Source: Brachycybe producta
Lineage: Eukaryota; Arthropoda; Diplopoda; Playtdesmida; Andrognathidae
Assembly (NCBI GenBank): GCA_036925085.1
Contig: JAUPFP010000007.1
Location: 625,501 to 689,500 of the forward strand
DNA: 64,000 bases
Direction of reading: 5' to 3'
Shown: piece by piece, positions 38,396 through 48,416 of the stretch
Layout: the number at the start of each line of letters is the position of its first letter
Position numbering within the stretch: the first letter of the stretch is position 1
Notes under the pieces: generated by a model
Databases searched by the model: none
Told to the model about the DNA's origin: nothing
The model's input: the letters and a program-made list of their open reading frames with translations, nothing else
Program-made: the position numbers and the translations under genes

Positions 38396-38596
38396 AGGCA
38401 TTTAGAAATCGGGAAGAACTTCAGTTGGCTCCGCCCTTTTTATGACGGCCAGCAACTTCTAATTGATTTGTTGTGTGGTTCAACATTGAAAAGGGCGGAG
38501 CATGTGACGTCAAACTACATAACCAACTAATTAAAAGTTGCGTTCGTCATAACAAGGGCGGAGCCAACTGAAGTTTTTCCCGATTTTTAAATGCCC
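38396..38596. mobile_element. MITE family A, copy 2
   Basis: A 201 bp palindromic element has arms starting aggcatttagaaatcggg, then aacttcagttggctccgccc and tttttatgacggccagcaac. The right arm is the complement with few changes. TGACGTCA lies in the centre at 38505-38512. It is the same family as the element at 48058-48263, with the interior inverted, and sits 31 bp from copy 1. Confidence 0.85.
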
Positions 38597-38895
38597 GTCC
38601 CCCTGCATGGTATAAGGTGTATCCATGTTTGAAATTATCTAACGGGTGACTCGTGTGTGACGTCGAAATCTAACCGATTCCAACGTAACCGTTGATGGCG
38701 AAGAATTTGAAAGTCGTTTAGGTGAGTTTGCCTTGCATCTTTCTTTATTGAATATTCCACCGCGTTTTAAGTGCATGTTGTTCATTTCTATGAGAAAGAG
38801 CGGCTTGGAAATAACAACAAATCAGTAGGACATTCGAATGTTTTCTACCAACCAAATGCTACTTGGGTGAGAGAGGGACGCTTGAAATAAAGGAA

Positions 38896-38915
38896 CCCCC
38901 CCCCCCCCCCCCCCC
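38896..38915. repeat. C20 homopolymer
   Basis: Twenty consecutive C, the longest of at least nine poly-C or poly-G runs of 10 or more in this window. Confidence 0.95.
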
Positions 38916-40200
38916 ATATACAAGTATACATAGAGAGAGAGAGAATCGGCCTTCCGTCGCCCCTTATTTACGTTGGTTTAAGCTTAGACCATTGCACGGG
39001 AATTAGTACTGGAGTGTAATGGTTTAAGGTTTTATTATATTAGCTGGTCATAATAGTATAACGAGTAAGTGATCGTCGGCGTTAACCTCTGTGATCTATC
39101 TAGGAGTTCGTCCGATTTCGTCAGATTATCAGATAAAATGGTGCCCGGGTGGCGCCATCTGTTGAATGTTTTAAGTGATTTATCGTAAAATGCAATCATA
39201 TGTGATCACATAGATAATTTTGATTAAATTTTATTAATCTGTAATATATTTTAATGCCACAAATACTGTCTTATTTATTTTAGTTCAATTTTAGGTTATT
39301 TTAATTTATTTTTTTTAATGTGAATTGACTTATTTTGACACATTTTGATTTTAAAAAATCTCATTAGTTATTTGTTGTATAATTTCGAAACTTAGATCAA
39401 AATTCTAAAAAGTCACTGCTTCCTGTGCGCCGCCTAGTGTCATTTAGTTGCAGAACGGTTGCCATTTTTTGATAACAAAGAGTCAATGGGACGGTAACAG
39501 GGTTGGAGTTGTATAAAGAGAGGCTATGGCAAAAGCCACCCACTACCCTCCCCCTTTTAGGGGGCGCTGCTAACGGCGAATACTATGAAATGCCGTTTAT
39601 GTCATAAACAATATCATCGTCAGATTCACTGCTAATAACAATTTTATATTTAAAAGATCATTATAAATACGGACAGAATTTTTTATTTGTATGAATATGT
39701 TTTAAAGATTTTAGGCAACAAAAATATTATTGTGTGCATTTATTTACACGTACATAAACTTGATAATATTGTTTTGTTTTTTTGACACAAACGGCACTTC
39801 ATAATTTGAAAGGAGGAGGAGAAGGAAGGGGGGTGTGGGTGGGAAGAGTGTGAACACACGCCATAAGCCTTTCCATGCTAAACGCAGTGACTGATTGAAA
39901 AGTGAAAAGCTAAACAATTTGCACCTTTATTGAATTGAAATCACCTTCCGAAGGTAAATGCGTGAATAAATTCTCCTCCTCTATCTCTTCCCTCCCTTCT
40001 TCAATGCAGTTTTGGGATTTAATTTCACTTTTTACTTTTTCCCGGGAAATCTATTTCCCAATTGATGAAATTGTCGTCAGTCTCTTAAGTGTTTTACCTT
40101 TTGTTTTCATTTACAGGCCATTTTTAAACCTGAAAAGCTACATTTAATTTATTAGATTAGCCATAAAAAAGTAAAACTGCGAAGAGAGAAAGCGAAGAAA

Positions 40201-43195
40201 ATGCCTCCTCGTAAGTCAACACGTTCAAGCGCCCGTGGTCAACAGAAACCGAAACCTCCAGTTGCCGATGTCCAGGAGGAAGAAGAGGAGGAGGAGGAGG
40301 AGGTAAAGGACAAAGGCACAGAAGAAGGAGATGAACACGACGATGTAAATTCCATATTAAAATAATTTTGTAGGAGTTGAAGTTGCAACTTGATCTTGGT
40401 TTTTGTTGTTCTGTTTAAGGAGGATTCAAAAAACACGCGTCGTTCTTCGAGGAAAAGCAGTTCAGCTGTTAAATCGGCAGAAAGGGTGACCAGGTTTGCA
40501 CAGATCATAGTAGTTATGTCTACGTTTTTAGGATGCTTGTCATATTATACGATTCGGGTGTTTTGTGTTTTCGATTAGAAGTCGTACCCGTGCATCCAGA
40601 AACGAAACTCCAGAGCGAAATCCTCCTATAGATTACGACGAAGGATCCGACGCCGAAGTGGATACGCCCAAGAGATCGAAAAGACGAGCAAAGAGCGGAA
40701 GCAGAAGACCCTCACCTAGGAAGCGGGGAGGTAAAAAGACGCGTCGCAGGGCGAGCACGTCTTCGAAGAGAAAGGGACGAAGTGGGAAACGTCGTAGTTC
40801 TAAGAAGGACTCTGACGACGAGGAAGAGTCGGAAGAAGAGGAATTAGATCTGGGCGAAAGCGAAGAGGACGAAGAGGAGGAGGAGGAAGAAGAGGAGGAC
40901 GACTACGATGGAGGAGTGACCAAGTCCAAATCTAAGAGGGCGCTGCCACCGGCCACGCCGGGTTCCCGCCGCAGCAGTCGACATGTTGTAAGTCGTGCTA
41001 CATCTTCTCCATCGAGTAACAAGTCTTCTCCCTCTGTCGTTCTTGAACGCATCGAGTCGACTCCTCCAAAAAGCCGTTCCACTAGGTTCGTGAGGGGGGT
41101 CATGCAACCGCACAGTAATGAAGCATTTTTGCCTAATTCGTTCGTTGTTGCTATTTAGAAGTAGGGGCGGTGCTCAGAAGAAGGACGTTGAAGCCACGTC
41201 AAATGTGTCTGCCAGACAGAGCAGGGCAGGAAGATCAGCCAACAGACGAAGCGGTGCAAAGGTGGCGGCTGTGGCCGTTGAAGAGGACGAAGAGGAGGAG
41301 GAGGAGGAAGAAGAAGAGAAGGACGAGGAGGAGCAAGAAACGGCGGAAAAAGATGTGGAGAAAAAGGGAGGAGAGAAATCGGGCAACAAACGCAATGCTA
41401 AGAGCAAGGACGTCAAAGTTGAAGACATTCCGAATGATGAGAAGAAGAAAGGTTCAGCCAATGATGAAGCCGATGAGGCTATGGAAATTGACGAGTCGGT
41501 CGATACGGTACTCCATTAATTGTCTTTTGTTGTTATTTTGATGAACTTCACCGGTTACGTTTTATTTGAAGGCTGGCAAAAAGAATAAACGAAAAGTGAA
41601 CGACGACGAAGTGCAGGAGTTGCCGCCCTCCAAGAAAATGAAAACCGAGGAGGATGTCCCCAAAGAGAGTGTGGATTCAAAAGTAGAAGGCGATAATTCT
41701 ACAAAATGTTCTGAGCCTGTTGAAGGAAACGTTGAAAGTGTTACCCAGAAGGAAGAACTTTCGCCAATTGTGTTAGACGGCAAGTAATTTTAGAGTGTTT
41801 GCTTATTTTCGCGGTGTATTTTATTGGTAGCTGTCGAATTGTATCCGGTAGGTGACGAAGATAAGAAGTCGCCAGTTATGAACGGAGCCGACGAATCGAC
41901 CGTTGAGTCGATCGGGAAGGAAAATGTGAGCGAAGAACCGAAAATGACGCCCAACAATCAGCCGGCTGTTGGTCAAGCGAACGGCGATGGTGAAAATCTG
42001 ACGGAAGTAATTTCGGCTTCCCTCGGCAAGAAGGTGTCGAGGCGTTGCGTCTCGTGTCCCGGTGGTTCTGTCACGTCACCCGGCTTCAGTATCGTTTCAT
42101 ATAATCTGGCGGTCGAAGACTGGACGGCTAAACATCAAAACCTTCTCGAAGAAATCTCTTTTCTCGCACCTTCAATCCTGTGTTTTCAGAATGTGGACGA
42201 GGCTTACTTCAAGAGTTTGCTCGATTCTGCGTTAAAGAGTCGCGGTTACATGGGTCTGTACAAAGCGGGAAAGACGGCTTCCGAAGGTTTGGCCACCTTC
42301 TACTTGCTCTCTTCGTTTGAGATTCTACGTCACAGAGAGTTCGACGTACACGACCTTCTGACAAAGGTTTTGCTTCTTTGTTTGTACTTATTTGTTGTCG
42401 TAGCTGGCAGCTCACGTTTTTTTTTTGTCGTAGGATTTGGATGATGCTAATCTTTCTGAAGAAGCAAAATCGGCCGCAAAGACTTTACTGCAATGTTCTG
42501 CACCAGTTCTAATCTCCAAGTTAAAATCCGTGTCTGGCACCAAGTGCATCACGGTGGGGAACGTTCACATGCCGAGCGAAGAGAACGACGCAATCGTCGC
42601 ACTGCAGGTTGACGCCCTCTTGAGGGAAGTTCTCAACATCGGCGACGGTGCAGACAATCCGCACGTCCTCTGTGGCGTAATCTGTCTCGCCGACGGATCC
42701 GTCACGCAGCAGCTTCTCAAAGACGGACAGATCCAGGATGAAAGGCTGGAAGAACTCAAGAAGACGGCCATGATACCTGTACCTAATGGAGAGGTTCGAT
42801 CTTATTCAATTTGATCTTGTTCGTTTTTGATTGGAGAAACTAAACGTTTCGTTTGTAGAACACCTCGCTCGTTTCACTTCTTGGGAAAAGTTTTAACCAC
42901 TCGTCCGTGAGTCTCAAGAATTCGTACGAGAGCCTCTTGGTGAGTTTAACAAACCTCGAAGAATCTGTTATAGTTCTTTGTGTTTCAATGCTGCTTATCG
43001 CTAACGGTTTGGCAGGGTCACGAATTGAAAGTCTCCGAAGGGAATAATGCGAAGCTTTCGAAGGACTGCGTTTGGTTCAGTGGTGGAAGTCTTCAATTGA
43101 GGAGCGTTCTCGACGTAACGGCTACTTCGACGGAGGTTTCGCCGCAACCGAATGTTCACGTTTCCCTGAAGGTCGACCTCAACTTCATTAACTGA
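40201..43195 (+). CDS. charged protein with C-terminal PDE12-like EEP pseudo-nuclease domain
   Basis: Nine exons (40201-40344, 40420-40493, 40579-41085, 41159-41507, 41572-41779, 41831-42366, 42434-42793, 42859-42939, 43016-43195) give 812 residues. The first ~500 are low-complexity: alternating Lys/Arg clusters (KRSKRRAKSGSRRPSPRKRG) and Glu/Asp runs, with nuclear-localisation-like patches. The C-terminal ~300 fit the exonuclease-endonuclease-phosphatase fold. FSIVSYNLAVEDW is strand 1, APSILCFQNVDEAYF replaces the usual CLQEVD, and GYMGLYKAGKTASEGLATFY matches PDE12's EGLATFY. VGNVHMPSEEN replaces VANTHL, PHVLCGVICLADGS replaces the catalytic CGDFNS, and the C-terminal SDH is not seen. The Glu, Asp/Asn and His that hold Mg and the phosphate are therefore substituted, so nuclease activity is unlikely. 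PDE12 itself is a mitochondrial 2'-5' phosphodiesterase; this protein looks nuclear. Intron 5 begins with GCAAGT (GC-AG); no GT site gives the right phase. Family placement is inferred from motifs and moderately sure. Confidence 0.8.
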
Positions 43196-44256
43196 TTTTA
43201 TATCTTTTGTTTTTTCACACAAAACCCCATCAAGCAGTTTGTACGTTTTCGCAAGACGATGGAATGGACCCGTGTTCAGTTTTCGGTCGGAAAGGGGGGG
43301 GGGGGGGGGTAGGGGTAAAGGCCGACGGGAGAAACTGAAGGAGTGGATAAATGAGATGGAGTTTGCATCTCGTCCAGTTTATCATGGTTAAATCACAATG
43401 TCGGTGTATTTGTTGCAACTGACTCGTCATTGTGATGATGAGTTTTGCATGTTGTTCCTTCTATTCTCTCCTTTCCTTCCTTCTTCCTTAACCCCACCAC
43501 CAACAACCCGGGCCATTCCATCGTTCGTCCTCATTTTCGAACATTTATTTTCACCATCCAATATCAATTCCATATTTTCCTTGCAAAGAAGTTTTACATT
43601 CTTTGCATAATTTAGTTGCGTTTTTTTTGTTGCAACTTTGCCGACTAAATTGTTTTTAAAATCTGGCTATTTTTTAATCTTTTTAATCGAAATGCTAAAC
43701 GTTTTTTAGCACACATGTAAAGGACTCGTTCTAGTTTTACCTGAATTTTAATTAGAAAACAGACCTCGTAAACTTTATAAAAAACAAACTCAAATTTTAT
43801 GGAAATGGCCACATTCGGTTATATAAACTATTTTAAATGATGTACAAAAGGGTCGACTACCTTACGTTCGGGGATATGGATTCAGCTGCTCCTACTCCTC
43901 CCATCGATGGCATATTTTAATCATTTTTCTTTTCTTTGGATGATTTATATGTTGAATCCAATTAAGTTTCAAATCATTGAAACAAATTTCAATACATTTG
44001 TGTGTGGTTCAACTTAACAGTAAATGAAGTCATCACTTAATATTGCCATAGCATTCGTCAATAAAACTTACTGTTTGTCGTTTTTCATAAACGAGAGAAA
44101 CAAGAAATACATTTGTTTCGTTCCTTTTTTTTTATTTTATTTTCAAATATTTCATAAAAATAAGTTGCTTAAGATTATATTTTTCAAAAAAAAAAACGAA
44201 AGAACATTTCATTGTGGTTAACTTTAATTTTGTAGTTGCCGTCGTTTTTGTTCTTC
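43196..44256. other. convergent 3' ends of the PDE12-like and cystatin genes
   Basis: No exon is recognised. The region holds a G16 run at 43294-43309, a pyrimidine-rich stretch near 43450-43500 and an AT-rich block to 44220. A minus-strand AATAAA at 44136-44131 lies about 121 bp beyond the cystatin stop and is a reasonable poly(A) signal for it. Confidence 0.6.
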
Positions 44257-44736
44257 TTAGAAGTGGGCCAGAGGATCTGTCTCGGACTTTCCAGTTTGGA
44301 CGCTGTGAACGGACACATCACCCTGAAGACTCCGAAAGATGCGCACGTGCACGTGATCTCCAGCTCCGACGTGGACCTAGATTTTGAAATAGGCTCGATA
44401 ACATCACGGTTCTCCCAAGGATTCTAGTCTCGGTCTTCCGCCGCCGCCGCCCCCCCCCCCTTTCCGAACTCACCTTGACGAAATAATTGGTCCCAGCAAC
44501 CACCTGTGTCGCATATTGTTTTGCCTCGAACACCTCGTACGTGTTTCCGGCCTTCTCCTCGACGGCCTCCTTCACCTAGTTAATACATACATACATGTAG
44601 CCAATCACTCCCTAAATTCTATATAAAATAGGAATGAACGATATAAACAAAAAAAAAACACCTTGAGGACCAACTCCTGAACTTCGCCCGTCGCCTCTTT
44701 AGGTTGTCCAACACCACCGCACACAACTCCAGACAT
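44257..44736 (-). CDS. stefin-type cystatin (cysteine protease inhibitor)
   Basis: Three exons (44736-44662, 44575-44474, 44376-44257) encode 98 residues, exactly the size of vertebrate stefins A/B. The two-intron layout also resembles stefins. No signal peptide is visible, so it should act in the cytosol. The N-terminus carries the conserved glycine of the inhibitory trunk ([11 protein letters not shown]). The first hairpin loop is the classical QVVAG, in [20 protein letters not shown]. The family strand VHVRIFRSL follows, and the protein ends DPLAHF where stefins have DELTYF. Together the N-terminus, QVVAG and the second loop wedge into the active-site cleft of papain-like cathepsins. Nothing in the sequence suggests loss of function. 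Stefin A versus B cannot be decided from this distance. Confidence 0.96.
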
Positions 44737-45485
44737 GATTTGAAATTGGCTTAAAAACAAATTAGCAAAACGCACAAAGTGAGAAACAACGACAAAGTAG
44801 AAATGTCACAATCACCCGTTAAATGAGAAAATGTCACGCGCCGTGAGTCACGAGGAGGAGGAGGAAGTGTCACACACAAGTAACAACAATCCACTACTAG
44901 GGGAAATACGTGAATCTCAAAGCAAACATTTCATATTCACCTTTTTATAAAATGAGATCTCTTTATTCTAGTCACAAAAACGCCTCTTACTTTGAAAAGT
45001 TGTTTGTTTCTTGTTAAAACTGTGGTTTCACTATTTTTTTTTAATATCTGGATTTCGGCACGTCATATATATATTTCATTTAGGAACGTACTGACCAGCC
45101 AGCGGGTTACTCACGGAAGTGACGTCTCTCTTTCGGGGCGGGGTTACTACTGATTTTAAGGATTCACTGATAAGCAATTTAGGAACGATTTTTGTTCTTC
45201 TAGTAAAGTCTGTCATTTCTCTGACCTTCTTTCACGCTATTGGACCTATGGACTTCTTATTTTATTAGGCCAAAGGTCTTTGACCTTAAGTCCTTGACGA
45301 AAATCATAATAGAAGACAAAGAATCCTGCTGGAATCCACTCGCGGTAATTACAACTCGTTGGCAATTACTTCGTTTGTGCTGCCATCTATAATCAAACTC
45401 GTTAACTAAGAACTCGGCGTCACCAACCATTGATATTAATGCGAAAAAATAGTAATAAAAATAAACATAAACCAACAAACTAATG

Positions 45486-45549
45486 CATTTCTAATTTCTT
45501 TGTCTGTCTTTTATATTTTAATAAAAGATAGACAAAGAAATTAGAAATG
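45486..45549. repeat. near-perfect short palindrome
   Basis: The left arm catttctaatttctttgtct and the right arm agacaaagaaattagaaatg are complementary, joined through an AT-rich centre. It is 64 bp long with no coding capacity and may be a very short MITE remnant. Confidence 0.75.
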
Positions 45550-45759
45550 GGGGTTTCCATAAAGCGAAAAAAGTGTACTTTCACTTTTTCTCTATAGGTG
45601 GCACTACCGATCATGCAATTTTTTTAAGGCGCCAAAAATGTACGCCATTGTTAAGCATTTCCAAGGGTCATTTTAAAAACAAGGTGATTTAAAGTTGTTT
45701 TTTTAATCGTTTAATGCAGTTTATTTAAGTGAAAACCAGTGACGGTAAGTGCCCAGTTC

Positions 45760-45906
45760 GATCCAGGACTCCAAATGCCCTTTTAGTTGTGATGATCACA
45801 CGTGGAGGTGAGCCACCTCTGGGGTCCTCGATCACTTCTTGTCAGTCTGCATGCGGATGGCCCCGTCAAGGGTTTACAGTCGGACGGCCGAAAGGACCAG
45901 CAACGT
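45760..45906 (+). ncRNA. candidate structured RNA or non-coding first exon
   Basis: A GC-rich island stands out from AT-rich flanks. An outer stem pairs gatccaggactcca (45760-45773) with tggggtcctcgatc (45820-45833), with two mismatches. Inside it are two perfect short hairpins, gtgat-g-atcac (45789-45799) and gaggtg-agc-cacctc (45805-45819), giving a three-way junction. A further stem can form from ggccccgtc and gacggcc at about 45858-45892. The island is followed at 45907 by gtaagt, so it may be a non-coding exon on the plus strand. It is not a tRNA despite a gttcgatcc-like sequence, because the T-arm cannot pair. Function unknown. Confidence 0.3.
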
Positions 45907-46649
45907 AAGTCAGTCTTTTGTCGTCTTTTATATATTCATGTTGACGTTTTACGTTCAGAGTGATTGATAACTGGATGGTCAAAACAAAAATTGAAATTGA
46001 ATTCTTATTTATTGAATTTATTATATTCTATGAGTTTGTTCACAATTCTATTGGAAACCCGCAAATTATGAATTGGTAAGGGGGAGGGGGAAGTCCAAAA
46101 GCACATTTGAATTACATTTTACAGCATTGTGAATTAGAATATTATAGATCAATGTTATTATAATCTCTCCTGCTTCCCTTCTTGAACGTGAGGAGAAGCA
46201 GATCGAGTCGGAGGGTTCTTCTTATTATGGGAACGGGAGCCTAGGAGGGGGGCCTGAGTGAGGCCTGGGGCCGCGTGAAAGTGTCTATTGTTTCAAAAGA
46301 TTGGCGTTGCGCGCGCGTGTGTGTTTGACAGGGGAGGGAAGATCTTAACCGATGAATGAAAAGTGCCTTTAGGAATGTACTTTGTTGCCTGATAATATTT
46401 CCGTTTCACTATTATTTTTTAAACTATTTAATTTAAAATTGCTAAAAATGCTTTTTTTAAATCAAAAAGACTGATTAAAGGATAGGATTTTCTAACTAAC
46501 AACTTGACATTTGATTTTTTTTTTTGGTAGGAAGAAGCATATTAATGTCGTTGCGCTAATAATTTGGACAATAATTTATATTAAAAAATAAATGCAATGT
46601 AAATTAATTATTGAAAAGTTTGTCGATCAGATTCCTATATTGAGTAAAC

Positions 46650-47172
46650 TTTAAAAAGGGTCAGGATAAAAGAGGAACGAATGAACGGGATGAACATTGG
46701 GGTAACTCTAAAACCCGACACAGAATGCATATAGAATTAGATGAACACTACATTTTAATTAATGAACACACATTTTAAAGGAATGAACAGAGAGAAATAA
46801 AAGGATGAACATACTTTAAAAAGATGAACATGGTTTTAGGGGGGATGAACATAGTTTTAGAGGGGATGAACATAGTTTTAGAGGGGATGAACATGGTTTT
46901 ATGGGGTTAGGTTAGGTTTGGTTACCTAACCTAACCTAAACTAAAACCATGTTCATCCCCCTTAAAACCATGTTCATCCCCCTTAAAACCATGTTCATCC
47001 CTTTAAAGTATGTTCATCCTTTTATTTCTCTCTGTTCATCCCTTTAAAATGTGTGTTCATCCATGATATAGTGTTCATTTTATTCTATATGCATTCTGTG
47101 TCGGGTTTTAGAGTTACCCCACTGTTCATCCCGTTCAGTCGTTCATCTTTTTATCCTGACCCCTTTAAAAAT
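46650..47172. mobile_element. large foldback element built from ATGAAC repeats
   Basis: Two arms of about 255 bp form an inverted repeat with high identity (by eye roughly nine in ten). Outer ends are gggtcaggataaaa and ttttatcctgaccc. Each arm carries about ten copies of the motif (g)gatgaaca; near the centre they recur every ~22 bp in units like ggggatgaacatagttttag. The centre reads ggttaggttaggtttggtta and cctaacctaacctaaac, that is TTAGG-like repeats in opposite orientation. There is no open reading frame, so a non-autonomous foldback transposon is most likely. Confidence 0.85.
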
Positions 47173-48057
47173 TTCAAAATAAATGAATAATTAAAAGTAT
47201 AAAATTCAAATTGATTTACAAAACAAAATAAATAATTTAGAATTATTATTATTTTTTCTTTGATAAAAAACAAAACAATAACTTAAAAAAATCTTATTGT
47301 GTTAAATGTGTTGTTTTCTCTTATGATGTGTAGGGATTACTAATGTAAAAGATTGAAGATTTGGAAGGAAGGAAGGAGGAGGAGGAGGTTCATTATTTAT
47401 TAATTATGAAATTATTAATTAGCTCAGCTGGTTTTTTTTTTAATTCTTGTTGTTTTTAATTCGTTTAAATTACACATACATCTATATAATAATGAATATA
47501 TTAATATAAAGACGACGATACTTTTTTTGTCTTTTTTTTTTGTTCACACCTAGATCTGTTTTGAGTCTTGAGCAATTTCTGTTTTGTTTGAATGATTCAC
47601 TCATTGTGTGTGTTTGATTCTATGCAAAATTAGCTGCCCCGTCCCCACATTCCACTTTTTAAAGACAAAAGTGATTGGTTGCTACATAGAACCCACAGTT
47701 TCAATCATAAATAGTTTATCGTTAAGAATTAAGTTTAGCCGGCTATAGAGTAAATCAGGTAAGGAAATGGAAATACGTGTCAAGTGGGTCGGGTCATTTT
47801 GCAAAATTGACTAGTAAAAAGATTTCATAAGTGTGTTGTTGTTTTTTGTGGGGGGGGGGAAGGGAGGGAATTGACATTGGAAACGGTTGTTATTGTTTTT
47901 TTTTTACATTGTGTACGACTCTATATTGCGATATTAATTACGAGGTCAATTTATACGTTAATTAGTTCTACATAATATTATGTTATTAATTATAATTATT
48001 ATATTCATAATGTAGATTTCAAATAGACCCCAATTCGATGCTTTAGCTGAGTGAGAG

Positions 48058-48263
48058 ACAGGCAGTTAGAAATCGGGGAGAACTTCAGTTGGTTCGGCTC
48101 TTTTTATGAAGACCGACAACTTCTAATTGGTTGGTTGGGTAGTCTGACGTCACATGCTCCGCCTTTTTCAACGTCGAACCACACAACAAACCAATTAGAA
48201 GTTGTCGGTCTTCATAAAAAGAGCGGAGCCAACTGAAGTTCACCCCGCTTTCTAACTGCCTGT
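48058..48263. mobile_element. MITE family A, copy 3
   Basis: A 206 bp palindrome has arms acaggcagttagaaatcggg and cccgctttctaactgcctgt, then gagaacttcagttgg and ctttttatgaagaccgacaa with complements. The arms are nearly perfect over about 90 bp, implying a younger copy than the one at 38396. TGACGTCA lies in the centre at 48145-48152. Confidence 0.9.
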
Positions 48264-48304
48264 AGGTAAGAGAGACCCGAACCGAATTACATTTTCGAAT
48301 GACA

Positions 48305-48416
48305 GAACGAATTCTGATGCCGCGTTTATAGTGGACATTGAACGATAACGTTCTCTCACTCAACTGAATTGAACGCGAAATGATGACAACTATAAACGCG
48401 GCATCAGAATTCGTTC
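48305..48416. mobile_element. 112 bp MITE with 28 bp perfect terminal inverted repeats
   Basis: The sequence gaacgaattctgatgccgcg plus tttatagt at 48305-48332 is repeated exactly in reverse complement at 48389-48416. The interior is about 56 bp, with no coding capacity. It lies 41 bp from MITE A copy 3. Confidence 0.85.

Larger units (their letters stand above)
37599..40200. other. intergenic with two related MITEs and a C20 run
   Basis: No gene is recognised. The stretch separates the PCNP start (minus) from the PDE12-like start (plus), so it should contain both promoters. It holds a pair of related palindromic elements (38184-38364 and 38396-38596), a run of 20 C at 38896-38915, a short GA run near 38932-38943 and an AT-rich block at about 39190-39420. 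Confidence 0.6.

Noticed and set aside
41174..41461. Ser/Phe-rich minus-strand frame
   Set aside because: It is the antisense of the Glu-rich PDE12-like exon 4.
45750..45780. tRNA-like B-box (gttcgatcc)
   Set aside because: The T-arm flanks are not complementary, and no acceptor stem or A-box lies at the right distance.
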